In this document: in pieces, positions 36,356 to 45,138 of the stretch
How the letters are laid out: the number at the start of each line of letters is the position of its first letter
How positions within the stretch are numbered: position 1 is the first letter of the stretch
Origin: Pseudomonas sp. ANT_J12
GTDB taxonomy: Bacteria; Pseudomonadota; Gammaproteobacteria; Pseudomonadales; Pseudomonadaceae
Direction of reading: 5' to 3'
Assembly: GCF_008370045.1 (NCBI RefSeq)
Contig: NZ_VOBN01000001.1
Span: forward strand, 310,001-374,000
DNA: 64,000 bases
The notes under the pieces: generated by a model
Seen by the model: only the letters and a program-made list of their open reading frames with translations
Database searches by the model: none
Told to the model about the DNA's origin: nothing
Translations under genes and position numbers: made by a program

Positions 36356-36489
36356 TGTGGCGAGGGGGCTTGCCCCCGTTGGGCTGCGAAGCAGCCCCGA
36401 AACCATTCACCCCGGTTGTATCAGACGGACCGCGTCATGTGATTTACGACTGCTGCGCAGCCGGACGGGGGCAAGCCCCCTCGCCACAG
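36356..36489. repeat. REPIN-type doublet
   Basis: TGTGGCGAGGGGGCTTGCCC left arm (36356-36400) and inverted right arm (36449-36489), with inner hairpins GGCTGCGAAGCAGCC and CTGCTGCGCAG. It separates the carrier-like gene from the leftward small ORF. Confidence 0.9.
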
Positions 36490-36503
36490 GCACTGCATGC
36501 AAC

Positions 36504-36632
36504 TTACCGGCGGCGCGGCTGGCGTCGACGTTGTTCGTCGTCAGTGCGGATTGGCACAGGTTGCAGAGGCGGTTCGATCAAACCGAGTGCGACACCCAGG
36601 TCGTGCAGCCAGTTTTGGATTTTCTCTTTCAT
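36504..36632 (-). CDS. 42-aa small protein at the PA1414/SicX locus position
   Basis: A 42-residue basic protein (MKEKIQNWLHDLGVALGLIE, then a proline stretch and an Arg-rich tail) with an AAGGGGG ribosome site 5 bp before ATG. In P. aeruginosa the short gene PA1414 lies between the gbu block (PA1418-PA1422) and the LysR gene PA1413, the same relative position. PA1414 is the locus of the oxygen-regulated small RNA SicX. Orthology is inferred from position and size. The 138 bp upstream contain a half-conserved Anr-type site (36746-36759). Confidence 0.65.
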   Translation of the reverse strand: MKEKIQNWLHDLGVALGLIEPPLQPVPIRTDDEQRRRQPRRR

Positions 36633-36745
36633 GGTGCCCCCTTCAGGGTAGTGCCGAGTGGCGCAATTCTGTAGCCACTTCGCACTGATAGTAGTCCGAA
36701 GTGCCAAGCAATGCTCGCCCAAGATCGCAATGATCTGTTACTGAA

Positions 36746-36759
36746 TTGATCCAAATAGC
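36746..36759 (-). promoter_or_regulatory. Half-conserved Anr/FNR-type site
   Basis: On the minus strand the sequence is GCTAT-TTGG-ATCAA, 7 of 10 positions of TTGAT-N4-ATCAA, with one perfect half-site. It lies 114 bp before the small ORF, just after the LysR stop codon. Weak on its own; notable because the P. aeruginosa locus is Anr-controlled. Confidence 0.3.
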
Positions 36760-36770
36760 TGACCGAAAGT

Positions 36771-37676
36771 TCAAGCCGTCGCCAGCGCCTGACTCGGCGC
36801 CGTTGGAAAGGCCAATTGCTGCTGCTCCAGCCACGCGTTCAAATTCGCCCCGAGCATGCCTTTGCGCCACATCAGCCACGTCGTGGCGCTGGCAAATGGC
36901 TCGGCCAGCGGGTGCACCGCCACGCTTTCACGGCCCGGCAGACTGGCGAGCATCGACTCCGACATCAGCGCCACGCCTGAGCCTGCGATCACACAGGCGA
37001 GCATTCCCGGATAAGACTCAATTTCTATCGCCCGGCCCATCGCCGCGTGGTAATGCGCAAACCAGGCTTCCAGGCGCATCCGGTAGGAACAGCCCTGACG
37101 AAAGGTGAACACCGAGCGCCCTTGCACATCCATCGCGCTGTGGATCGGCGGGTGACCGGCCTCACTGATCAGCACCAGCCGTTCGTCGCACAGCGGCACG
37201 CCATCGAGCCCCGCCAGTTGCAGCGGACCGTCCACCAGCGCCGCGTCGAGGCGCCCGGTGAGCAGACCTTCAAGCAATTCGCCGCTGGGGCCAGACTGCA
37301 CTTGCAGGTTCACCGCCGGATAGGTGCGGTGATAGTTCGCTAACAGCCCCGGAAGATGGATGGCAGCGGTGCTGTACATGGTGCCGAGCACGAAGTCGCC
37401 GGCCGGTTGCCCGCCCTGCACCGCCGCACTGGCTTCGTCGTGCAGGGCAAACAGTTTGGCGGTGTAGTCCAGCAGGACTTTTCCCGCAGGCGACAACTGC
37501 AAACGCTGACGCTCGCGCAGGAACAGTTCGACACCGAGTTGCTCTTCCAGCTGTTTAAGCCGGGTCGACAGGTTCGACGGTACCCGGTGCAGGCGTTCGG
37601 CCGCGCGAGTGATGGAGCCCTCTTGCGCGACGGCCTGGAAAATCCGCAGTTGGCTGAATTCCACAACCTTCTCCAA
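36771..37676 (-). CDS. LysR-family transcriptional regulator
   Basis: A 301-residue LysR-type regulator with the HTH RIFQAVAQEGSITRAAERLHRVPSNLS-type start followed by the dimerisation helix, and a C-terminal effector domain. It is divergent from a YbfB/YjiJ MFS gene with a 91-bp gap and probably controls it. By synteny it corresponds to PA1413. The gap contains a small imperfect dyad TTCATT-TTT-AACGAA that could be its site. The effector is unknown. Confidence 0.85.
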   Translation of the reverse strand: MEKVVEFSQLRIFQAVAQEGSITRAAERLHRVPSNLSTRLKQLEEQLGVELFLRERQRLQLSPAGKVLLDYTAKLFALHDEASAAVQGGQPAGDFVLGTMYSTAAIHLPGLLANYHRTYPAVNLQVQSGPSGELLEGLLTGRLDAALVDGPLQLAGLDGVPLCDERLVLISEAGHPPIHSAMDVQGRSVFTFRQGCSYRMRLEAWFAHYHAAMGRAIEIESYPGMLACVIAGSGVALMSESMLASLPGRESVAVHPLAEPFASATTWLMWRKGMLGANLNAWLEQQQLAFPTAPSQALATA

Positions 37677-37767
37677 TTCAGAACAAGTTGCTCACTATTA
37701 TTCATTTTTAACGAAAGTCAATCAGTCCTAGCCTGACGGTCATTGAACCTCTGCAGGAATCCGGACC

Positions 37768-38946
37768 ATGTCCCCGCTGATTCGCTTAACCTCCAGTTTC
37801 ATCGCCCTGATGATGGCCATGGGCATCGGGCGTTTCGCCCTGACGCCGCAACTTCCACACTTGCTCAGTGAAGGTCAGATTGACCTGACGGCCGCTGGTC
37901 TGATTGCGGCGGCCAACTACCTTGGCTACTTCGTCGGCGCGGTGGACGCGATGTTCGCCCGCCGCCATCACCATGTGCGCCTGCGCCTGTTGGGTGGCCT
38001 GTGGCTCTGCGTATTGCTGACCCTGGCTTCGTTCTGGGCCAACGGCTTCTGGTCGCATCTGCTGCTGCGCTTCGGCACCGGCGTAGCCAGCGCCTGGGTG
38101 TTGGTGATGATTACTGCGTTGAGCCAGCCATTGGCTGCGGCCGCCGGTCGTCCACGGTTGGGCGCGCTGGTGTTTGCCGGACCGGGGTTGGGAATTTTTC
38201 TGACAGGGATGCTGGCTCTGGTCTCACACCTGTTGGGGCAGACTTCGGCAACTTTGTGGCTGATATATGCCGCCGTCGCATTGGTGATGCTGCTGGCGAT
38301 CCTGCCCTTCCTGCCGCAACCGACTGCCGCCGTCTCGGCACCACCTGTTACGACTTCAGGCAATCAGGGCATCGGCCGCTTAGGGTTGATCTACGGCTTG
38401 TACGGCCTGGGCTACATCATCCCCGCCACGTTCCTCTCGCAAATGGCCAACGCGCAGTTCCACGGGCAATGGATGGCGGATCTGTTCTGGCCATGCTTCG
38501 GCCTCGCGGCAGCGCTTGGGGTGTTGCTGGTGAGTTTGCGTCGACACACGCCGAACGCCACGCGCCATTGGCTGATCGCCACGTTATGGCTGCAAGCCGC
38601 CGGGGTCTTCGCCTGCTTGCTGGGCAGCGGCCCGGGCCTGGCGTTGGGCGTGATCCTCTGCGGCACGCCGTTCCTGGCCTGCATGCAATTGGTGATGCAA
38701 CGCTCCCGGGAACTGGCGCCCCACGCCACCCAACGCAACGCCGGGCTGCTGACCGCGTGCTTTGCCGTGGGTCAGCTCGCCGGGCCGTTGCTGGCCGCAT
38801 TGAGCAGCCATTTCAGCGGTGGTTTGCAGCCTGCGCTGATATTCGCCGGCAGCGGTTTGCTGATCGCCGGCGGTTTGCTCCTGCGCCCACTCACTGCTGG
38901 CCGAGGGCTTTGCGCAAACGACGGCGCACCCACTGCTCAGCGCTGA
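37768..38946 (+). CDS. YbfB/YjiJ-family MFS transporter
   Basis: A 392-residue protein with twelve hydrophobic segments. The family signature MAMGIGRFALTPQLPHLL near the start and AANYLGYFVGAVDAM in TM2 identify the YbfB/YjiJ branch of the major facilitator superfamily. Inner membrane, substrate unknown. It is divergent from a LysR gene. Its 3' end overlaps the convergent EamA gene by 56 bp, so the two transcripts share antisense ends. Confidence 0.82.
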   Translation: MSPLIRLTSSFIALMMAMGIGRFALTPQLPHLLSEGQIDLTAAGLIAAANYLGYFVGAVDAMFARRHHHVRLRLLGGLWLCVLLTLASFWANGFWSHLLLRFGTGVASAWVLVMITALSQPLAAAAGRPRLGALVFAGPGLGIFLTGMLALVSHLLGQTSATLWLIYAAVALVMLLAILPFLPQPTAAVSAPPVTTSGNQGIGRLGLIYGLYGLGYIIPATFLSQMANAQFHGQWMADLFWPCFGLAAALGVLLVSLRRHTPNATRHWLIATLWLQAAGVFACLLGSGPGLALGVILCGTPFLACMQLVMQRSRELAPHATQRNAGLLTACFAVGQLAGPLLAALSSHFSGGLQPALIFAGSGLLIAGGLLLRPLTAGRGLCANDGAPTAQR

Positions 38947-39823
38947 CAAAAGTAATGCCGAGCAACACCAGCACCGCGCCGATCACGAAGTTGAGGCTCA
39001 GGTCTTCACCCAGCAGCACCACGCCGAAGGTGACGCCGAACAGCGGTGTCATGAACGAGAACACCGCCAGGTTCGCCGCCAGATAACGGCGCAACAGCCA
39101 GAACCAGGTCAGGTAACTGAAGAACGACACCACCAACCCCTGAAACAACACGCTGGCCACCGCCACGGTGGTCAGGCTGACGTGGGTGACCTGGCCGCTG
39201 AGCACTGCAATCAGCAACAGGCCGACGAAACCGACGATCAGTTGATAGAACAGGGTCAGGGTCACGGGTGCTTCCGACAGGCGCGACGCGCGCACCACTA
39301 CGGTGGTCGCCCCCCACGAAGCGCCGGCCAGCACGCCCAATGCATCGCCCATCAACATGCGATGGTCGAGGTTATCCCAGGACACACCGCCGGCAAACGC
39401 GATGGCGATCCCGACAAATGCTAGAAAAATCCCCAACCATTGCACCGGCCTCAAGCGCTCGCTGGGCAACAGCCAATGCACGCCCAACGCGGTAAAGATC
39501 GGCGCGGTGTAGAGAAACACCGACATGTGCGCCGCCGTGGTCAGTTGCAAACCTTCGGAAATGAAGAAGAACTCCAGGCCAAACAGCGCACCGGCCAGTA
39601 GTCCACCGCGCCACGTATGGCTCACCTGATCCCAACCGCCCTTCCAGCAGATGAGAAGTCCTACAAGCAACGCAGAAATACCCGACCGCCCGGCGGCTTG
39701 CATGACCGGCGCAATGTCCGGCGCCGCCCACTTGATCATCACTTGTTGCACGCCCCAGATCAGGCACAACCCGAGCATCACTTGCAGGGCAAACCCATCG
39801 GCGCTACGCCGGGTGGCGCTCAC
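38891..39823 (-). CDS. EamA/DMT-family transporter
   Basis: A 310-residue inner-membrane protein with ten predicted helices and two EamA repeats (LCLIWGVQQVMIKWAAPDI early; ASWGATTVVVRASRLSE at the start of repeat 2). GTG 39823 is chosen because GAGG lies 7 bp upstream and the longer open frame to 39874 has no ribosome site. It converges on, and overlaps by 56 bp, the MFS gene. The C-terminus is cytosolic and Arg-rich. The substrate is unknown. Confidence 0.82.
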   Translation of the reverse strand: MSATRRSADGFALQVMLGLCLIWGVQQVMIKWAAPDIAPVMQAAGRSGISALLVGLLICWKGGWDQVSHTWRGGLLAGALFGLEFFFISEGLQLTTAAHMSVFLYTAPIFTALGVHWLLPSERLRPVQWLGIFLAFVGIAIAFAGGVSWDNLDHRMLMGDALGVLAGASWGATTVVVRASRLSEAPVTLTLFYQLIVGFVGLLLIAVLSGQVTHVSLTTVAVASVLFQGLVVSFFSYLTWFWLLRRYLAANLAVFSFMTPLFGVTFGVVLLGEDLSLNFVIGAVLVLLGITFVSAEQWVRRRLRKALGQQ

Positions 39824-39874
39824 CGGAACACCTCGACAACACAATCCATGGCAGGAACTCGACAGTAAAAGCAA

Positions 39875-39897
39875 AGCCCCAGCACCAGGCTGGGGCG
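39875..39897 (-). terminator. Rho-independent terminator for the DUF2177 gene
   Basis: GCCCCAGCCTGGTGCTGGGGC on the minus strand followed by TTTGCTTTT, about 95 bp after the DUF2177 stop codon and upstream of the EamA start. It separates the two leftward genes. Confidence 0.7.
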
Positions 39898-39991
39898 AAA
39901 AATCATGCCGTCGATTATTAACCAGATGGCCAGGAAATGCCGCCTGAAGTGGACCTTCAGATTCCCGATTGCGTCATCAACGCTGCCGTTG

Positions 39992-40396
39992 CTAGGCTTT
40001 GACCTTCGTCAGCTTGTGCGCCACCCAGTAACCAGCGGTACACGCCACACCTGTGGCAAAAGTCCCCCACGCCATATCCATCACCGCCAACCCCGCCGAC
40101 CATCCCTTCAACGTCGCCCAGTTGCTCAAGTCATAAGTGCCATAAGCCACCAGCCCCAACAACGCCCCCAGGCGCGCGGCCCGCTGCCAGCTCAGGGCCG
40201 GCAACACCACGAACACCACACAACCGAAGACATAAAGGAGATAGAACACCGCTGCCGGGGCCAGCAGCGGTTGGTCGAGCATCAGGGGGCCGAGCAGCGT
40301 GCGGTAAGTCGGCGCCATCAACACGCCGAGCCAGAGGCCGTCGAGCAGGAGAAACGCCAGCAAGGTGCCGGCGTAGGCAAACAGAACTTTTTTCAT
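39992..40396 (-). CDS. DUF2177 membrane protein
   Basis: A 134-residue inner-membrane protein with four hydrophobic segments. The DUF2177 pattern is visible: MKKVLFAYAGTLLAFLLLDG, LWLGVLMAPTYR, YGTYDLSNWATLKGW and a C-terminal DMAWGTFATG. ATG 40396 (MKKVLF) is preferred over ATG 40417. The function of the family is unknown. Confidence 0.78.
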   Translation of the reverse strand: MKKVLFAYAGTLLAFLLLDGLWLGVLMAPTYRTLLGPLMLDQPLLAPAAVFYLLYVFGCVVFVVLPALSWQRAARLGALLGLVAYGTYDLSNWATLKGWSAGLAVMDMAWGTFATGVACTAGYWVAHKLTKVKA

Positions 40397-40442
40397 CGCA
40401 GTCCAACCCCATGTCATCGACCTACATGGGGCCGGCGAGCGA

Positions 40443-41279
40443 TCAGCTTAGTTCAATGCGATCGGCATGAATGACGATCTGGCCGTTCTTGTACAACGCG
40501 CCGATAGCCTTCTTGAAGTTGCCTTTGCTGACGCCGAACATGCTGCTGATCAGGGTCGGATCGCTCTTGTCGCTGATCGGCAGGGTGCCGTTGTTATCAC
40601 GCAACTTGGCGAGGATCTTCGAGTTCAGACTGGTGGCGGCTTCTTCGCCGACCGGTTGCAGGCTCAGGCTGATCTTGCCGTCGGTACGGACTTCCTTGAT
40701 AAAGCCCTTCTCTTCTTTACCGGCGCGCATGAACTTGAAGATTTCGTTCTTGTGGATCAAGCCCCAATGCTTGTTGTTGATGATCGCCTTGAAGCCCATG
40801 TCGGTTGCTTCGGCCACCAGCAAATCAACTTCCTGGCCCGGAGTGTAGTTGGCCGGGGTCTTGTCCAGGTAACGGTCCAGACGCGCAGTCGCGGTGATGC
40901 GGCGGGTGTGCTTGTCGAGGTAGACATGCACCACCACATACTCGCCGGCGGTCATCTGGCGTTTTTCTTCGGAGTACGGCAGCAACAGGTCCTTCGGCAG
41001 ACCCCAATCCAGGAACACGCCGATGCTGTTGACTTCAACGACTTTCAAACTGGCGAATTCACCGACTTGAACTTTCGGTGTTTCGGTAGTTGCGATGAGT
41101 TTGTCATCGCTGTCCAGATAAACAAAAACGTTGAGCCAATCTTCATCTTCGCTGGGAATATCTTTGGGGATATAACGATTGGGCAGAAGGATTTCGCCAT
41201 CCGCGCCACCGTCCAGATATAAACCGAAGTTAGTGTGTTTAACCACTTGCAAACTGTTGTAGCGCCCGACTAAAGCCAT
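40443..41279 (-). CDS. cvfB: CvfB-family S1 RNA-binding protein
   Basis: A 278-residue protein with tandem S1-type OB folds (VGRYNSLQVVKHTNFGLYLDG; SLKVVEVNSIGVFLDWGLPKDLLLP; DMGFKAIINNKHWGLIHKNE) and a C-terminal winged-helix domain (GVSKGNFKKAIGALYKNGQI). This matches CvfB/YitL, an RNA-binding protein first found as a virulence regulator in Staphylococcus and widespread in gamma-proteobacteria. ATG 41279 (MALVGRY) has GAGGG 10 bp upstream; an in-frame ATG at 41294 is less likely. Confidence 0.85.
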   Translation of the reverse strand: MALVGRYNSLQVVKHTNFGLYLDGGADGEILLPNRYIPKDIPSEDEDWLNVFVYLDSDDKLIATTETPKVQVGEFASLKVVEVNSIGVFLDWGLPKDLLLPYSEEKRQMTAGEYVVVHVYLDKHTRRITATARLDRYLDKTPANYTPGQEVDLLVAEATDMGFKAIINNKHWGLIHKNEIFKFMRAGKEEKGFIKEVRTDGKISLSLQPVGEEAATSLNSKILAKLRDNNGTLPISDKSDPTLISSMFGVSKGNFKKAIGALYKNGQIVIHADRIELS

Positions 41280-41631
41280 TTCCAATACCCTCATTGCGTG
41301 GGCGGCATTCTACCCGGTTTTGCGGGCCGCGTTCGCCGGCCGGCCCGGTGGCGCGAGAAAATCCTCCGGGAGCCTTAATTTTCCTGGGCTTGCCGACAGG
41401 TTTCTCACCGCTCGTCTGACCGATCCGCCAGCCCTGGCCAGCATTCGTTGCTGCCAAACAGGTTTTTTATTGCCCCATCTTCTTATTTAAAACAGCAGCT
41501 TAGCCGGGTATTTCGATCAATAACTTGTGAATAATCGAGTGATGGCCCCGGTTATTTCAGGGGGATATTTGCCAAGCAATTGTCAAGTATTTCCTGTACG
41601 ATGCCTGGCCAAGTTAATTTTCTACAGGTTA

Positions 41632-41820
41632 ATGGCCGCCATGCGTGTAAAAGCATCCAACAGCAAAGCAAAGCCAGCTCCAGCCGTTGAAACCAGCGAA
41701 TCGATCAACAACCAGATCGCTGCGTTCCTCAAGTCCGGTGGCGAGATCCAGCAAATTGCCAAAGGCGTCAGCGGCCAGACATTCGGCCCGTCGAAGCAAA
41801 TCACGCTCGGCAAGAAGTAA
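41632..41820 (+). CDS. Small basic protein with SutA-like FLxxGG core
   Basis: A 62-residue basic protein; ATG 41632 or ATG 41641 (MRVKASNSKAK). A Lys/Ala/Pro-rich N-terminus leads to SINNQIAAFLKSGGEIQQI and a GPSKQITLGKK end. The segment FLKSGGEIQQI resembles the FLARGGKVQEV core of the RNA-polymerase-binding protein SutA, but the acidic N-terminus of SutA is missing. I do not claim the same function. The gap from the leftward cvfB gene is AT-rich and probably carries divergent promoters. A hairpin (41843-41867, AAGCGCTT arms) follows the stop. Confidence 0.65.
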   Translation: MAAMRVKASNSKAKPAPAVETSESINNQIAAFLKSGGEIQQIAKGVSGQTFGPSKQITLGKK

Positions 41821-42028
41821 CACCCTGCTTTAACTGGTCCGTAAGCGCTTTGAGCTTCGAAGCGCTTGGACTGGAACCCTCCCGCCACACCCCGCAAAAC
41901 CCATCAATATTTCAGAAATCGACGAACGGCCTTCAATGCCGAGCATTCGCCGGTATGCTTGCACCCGTCTAGATTAAGCGTTTCAGCAGACTTTCGGTCA
42001 CTGCTTCCTCGCTGTCATGGAGTGACGC

Positions 42029-42748
42029 ATGCTCAAATTCTCCTACTTATTGCTCGGCAGCCTGCTCTTGTCGTGCTCTATCGCCCACGCGCAAATCTTC
42101 CAGCGCGAATTGGGCGACTTCGACCTCAAGCTCGGCACCACGCCCAGCCGCAGCATGGCCCAGGGGCTGGTCAAGCCCGCCAGCACCGGTTCATTCCACG
42201 GCGGCCTCGACTTGAGCCACGACAGCGGTTTCTACGTGGGCCAATGGTCACCGAGCGCCGGCCTAAACCCGGGCAGCAACCTCGAAATCGATTCCTACAT
42301 GGGTTTTAAACAGCCTTTCGACCGTACCCTCGGCTACGAAGTCGGCATGATCCATTACAGCTATCCGAAAGTGGACACCCTCGACAGCCAGGAGCTGTTC
42401 GGTGGCTTGACCTTTCTCGGCAGCCGTTTCGGCGCCGCCTTCAGCAACGACCCGGACAAACAGAACAGCACGGTGTTCGCGGACCTCGGTGGCAATCAGC
42501 CGTTCGGCATCGGGATCAGCATGAAGTACACCACCCACCAGCTCAACGCGCCGGTTTCCGTAGATGGCGGCATGGTCGGCAGTTTCACCGACTGGTCACT
42601 GCAACTGTCCCGAGCGTTCATGGGCGTCGACCTGGACCTGATCTACAGCGACTCCAACCTCAGCGGCAGCGACTGCTCCGCCTACTCCGGGCACAACAGC
42701 CAGTGCGACGGGTTGGTAACGCTCAAGGCCGAACGCGCCTTCTATTGA
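42029..42748 (+). CDS. TorF-family putative porin
   Basis: A 239-residue outer-membrane protein. A signal peptide (MLKFSYLLLGSLLLSCSIAHA) precedes a series of amphipathic strands of the Gcw_chp/TorF type (SRSMAQGLVKPASTGSFHGG, FYVGQWSP, IDSYMGFKQPFDRTLGYEVG) ending with an aromatic C-terminal residue (ERAFY), as required for barrel assembly. A cysteine pair near the C-terminus (SDCSAYSGHNSQCDG) probably forms a loop disulphide. GGAG precedes ATG. No transported substrate can be assigned. Confidence 0.8.
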   Translation: MLKFSYLLLGSLLLSCSIAHAQIFQRELGDFDLKLGTTPSRSMAQGLVKPASTGSFHGGLDLSHDSGFYVGQWSPSAGLNPGSNLEIDSYMGFKQPFDRTLGYEVGMIHYSYPKVDTLDSQELFGGLTFLGSRFGAAFSNDPDKQNSTVFADLGGNQPFGIGISMKYTTHQLNAPVSVDGGMVGSFTDWSLQLSRAFMGVDLDLIYSDSNLSGSDCSAYSGHNSQCDGLVTLKAERAFY

Positions 42749-42828
42749 TTGGCTTGAACTGCCGGGCTTATCTTGCGCTCACATAAAGACCCTCATCCAA
42801 GAAGCCAGGCCTTCGAAAGGACTCGCCC

Positions 42829-43698
42829 ATGTCGCGCTGGTTTAAACACATCGCCGTCCTCCTCACCCTCACGCTCGCCCTCGGCGCGTGCAGCCGTGTG
42901 GGGCTGGCTTACCGCAATCTCGACGTGATCATTCCCTGGACGCTCAGCGACTACCTGGACATGAACGGCGAGCAGAAAGGCTGGTTCAACGAGCGCCTCA
43001 AGGAACACCTGAGCTGGCACTGCACCACCCAATTGCCGGGTTACCTGGATTGGCTGGACCGATTGCAAGCCATGGTCGAGACCAACCAGGTCACCGACGA
43101 CGCGCTGCAAGCCCGAACCCAGGAAGCCAAACAGGCCATCGCCCAAACCGCCCGGGAGATAACGCCATCAGCCATCGAACTGCTTCAGGGTCTCAATGAC
43201 CAGCAAGTGGCGGAGATGAACGACGCATTCGCCAAAGATCAGCGCAAACGCCAGGAGGAATACCTCAAACCCTCCCTCGATCAGCAGATCAAGGAACGCG
43301 CCGAGCGTATGAACAAACGCCTGAACGACTGGCTTGGCACACTCAGTGCGACCCAGCAACAACGGGTGATGGCGTGGTCAAACGCATTGGGCGATCAGAA
43401 CAAGCAATGGATCGCCAACCGCGTGCATTGGCAGACGCAGTTCAGCGCAGCGGTCGCGCAACGCCGCAGTCCAGAATTCCCACAACGGATCGAGACACTT
43501 CTGGTCAATCGCGAGAGTTTATGGACGGCAGATTACCGCCAGGCCTACGCCAACACCGAAGCCCAGGCGCGCGGATTACTGGTGGACTTAATGGCAGAAA
43601 GCACACCGGCGCAACGTCAACGGTTGCTAAAGAAAATTGAAGGCGTGAGAAAGGACTTCACTGATTTGAAATGTTTGAAGGCAGCACAGCAGGGTTGA
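42829..43698 (+). CDS. DUF6279 lipoprotein
   Basis: A 289-residue predicted lipoprotein: signal peptide with lipobox LGAC (lipidated Cys near 21), then SRVGLAYRNLDVIIPWTLSDYLDMN, a helical Gln/Arg-rich body with coiled-coil character (about 90-190), and a basic C-terminus. This is the DUF6279 pattern common in Pseudomonas. The function is unknown. AAGGA lies just upstream of ATG 42829. It is followed by a REP-like inverted repeat. Confidence 0.75.
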   Translation: MSRWFKHIAVLLTLTLALGACSRVGLAYRNLDVIIPWTLSDYLDMNGEQKGWFNERLKEHLSWHCTTQLPGYLDWLDRLQAMVETNQVTDDALQARTQEAKQAIAQTAREITPSAIELLQGLNDQQVAEMNDAFAKDQRKRQEEYLKPSLDQQIKERAERMNKRLNDWLGTLSATQQQRVMAWSNALGDQNKQWIANRVHWQTQFSAAVAQRRSPEFPQRIETLLVNRESLWTADYRQAYANTEAQARGLLVDLMAESTPAQRQRLLKKIEGVRKDFTDLKCLKAAQQG

Positions 43699-43715
43699 AT
43701 CCAACGCGGTACAAA

Positions 43716-43805
43716 TGTGGGAGCGAGCGTGCTCGCGATAGCGGTGTAACAATCGACAGAGACGTTGAATGTCAAACCGCTATCGCGAGCAGGCTCGCTC
43801 CCACA
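43716..43805. repeat. Inverted repeat (TGTGGGAGCGAGCGTGCTCG family)
   Basis: Left arm TGTGGGAGCGAGCGTGCTCG continuing into CGATAGCGG; right arm its complement, ending GCTCCCACA. A different REP subfamily from the others in this window, lying between convergent genes. Confidence 0.85.
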
Positions 43806-43822
43806 ATGGGTATGGGTGTTCC

Positions 43823-44212
43823 TCAGGCAATCTGCGCCTTCGACGCCACCTCATCAAACGTCGCTTCATCCAGCGCATCGGCCTGCTCATCCAGCACCTG
43901 CCGCGGGTGCTCCTTACCCGGAATGCTGCTGTCAATCAGGCTCAAAAGACTCGAGCCCCGGGCCGTCAAAATGTAATTCGAGCCAGAGCCGCCCTGCTCT
44001 TCAGGCCGGGGCTCAATATAGCCGCGCTGTAGCAGTAACTTTTCGTACTCGCCGGCCACCGCTTTCAGGTGATCCAGGTTTTCGGTCTGCTCGCCTTCCG
44101 CTGATTGCTTCGCGGCGTACTGCTCGGCATAGGCCCGAGGTGCGTAGCTGTCGTCACCTTCCTGCACTTTGTGCAGCAAGTGTTCAATCAAATCCCAGTT
44201 ATAAGTCGTCAT
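43823..44212 (-). CDS. DUF2513-like winged-helix protein
   Basis: A 129-residue protein: N-terminal helices (WDLIEHLLHKVQEGDD), a recognisable YEKLLLQRGYIEPRP winged-helix half, then YILTARGSSLLSLI and an acidic tail. The pattern recalls DUF2513 and related winged-helix proteins often annotated as transcriptional regulators, but the match is from memory of the pattern only. No partner gene is evident; it lies between convergent and divergent neighbours. Confidence 0.55.
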   Translation of the reverse strand: MTTYNWDLIEHLLHKVQEGDDSYAPRAYAEQYAAKQSAEGEQTENLDHLKAVAGEYEKLLLQRGYIEPRPEEQGGSGSNYILTARGSSLLSLIDSSIPGKEHPRQVLDEQADALDEATFDEVASKAQIA

Positions 44213-44389
44213 CCTGATTCAACCTCCAAGCCAGAGTGTGTGATGGCCTTCATAGGTTGTGACCGGCGCGGCGGTTAGCCGTTCAGCCGAGGTTTTGAAC
44301 GGCACCGATCGGCGGTATGTCGAAATTCCCACAGGCCGAACGACTAGGTTGTGTAAGCCAACTCCCAGCATCCCGCAGGAGAAAACCCG

Positions 44390-45124
44390 ATGAACATTCA
44401 GAATCATCCCGTCGTATCACGAGAAGAATGGCTCGCCGCCCGCAAGCAACACCTGGCCCACGAAAAAGCCTTCACCAAAGAGCGCGACAAACTCAGCGCC
44501 GAACGCCGCGCCCTGCCCTGGGTGAAGATCGACAAGGACTACCGCTTCCAGGGCCCGAATGGCGAACTGAAACTGGCCGACCTGTTCGGCGACCACAGCC
44601 AACTCATCATTTATCACTTCATGTTCGCCAAAGGCTGGGACGCAGGCTGCACCGGCTGCTCGTTCCTGTCCGACCACATCGACGGCGCCAACCTGCACCT
44701 GGCCCACCATGACGTGGCGGTGGTGGCGGTTTCCCACGCGCCATTCGCCGAATTCCAGGCCTTCAAGCGGCGCATGGGCTGGAAATTCGATTGGGTGTCG
44801 TCAGAAGGTTGCGATTTCAACTACGACTTTGGCGTCTCCGCCCGAGCTGAAGACGTCGCGGCCGGAACGGCTACCTACAACTACGAAAATTCTGACTGGA
44901 CCGAGGAAGAAATGCCCGGCCTAAGCGTGTTTTATCGCAACGAAGCCGGCGACATCTTCCACACCTACTCCACCTACGAACGAGGTCTGGACCTGCTGGT
45001 CGGCGCCTACAACTACCTCGACCTGACGCCCAAGGGCCGCAATGAAGAAGAAATCATGGAGTGGGTGAAGCACCACGACAAATACGACGACAAGGCGTCG
45101 GCCAGTTGCTGCCATGGCGGATAG
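44390..45124 (+). CDS. DUF899 thioredoxin-like protein
   Basis: A 244-residue protein of the DUF899 family: N-terminal VVSREEWLAARKQHLAHEKA, FKLADLF-type strand, LIIYHFMFAKGWDAGCTGCS with a CxGC pair (near residue 90), HDVAVVAVSHAPFAEFQAF and LSVFYRNEAGDIFHTYSTYE. The fold is thioredoxin-like, and the cysteine pair sits at the expected redox position. It ends in CCHGG. No signal peptide. The role is unknown, presumably redox. Confidence 0.85.
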   Translation: MNIQNHPVVSREEWLAARKQHLAHEKAFTKERDKLSAERRALPWVKIDKDYRFQGPNGELKLADLFGDHSQLIIYHFMFAKGWDAGCTGCSFLSDHIDGANLHLAHHDVAVVAVSHAPFAEFQAFKRRMGWKFDWVSSEGCDFNYDFGVSARAEDVAAGTATYNYENSDWTEEEMPGLSVFYRNEAGDIFHTYSTYERGLDLLVGAYNYLDLTPKGRNEEEIMEWVKHHDKYDDKASASCCHGG

Positions 45125-45138
45125 CGCCCTGGAGTGCA

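Noticed and set aside
41843..41867. Hairpin AAGCGCTT...AAGCGCTT after the small basic gene
   Set aside because: It has a good stem but no T-tract on either side, so I did not call it a terminator.
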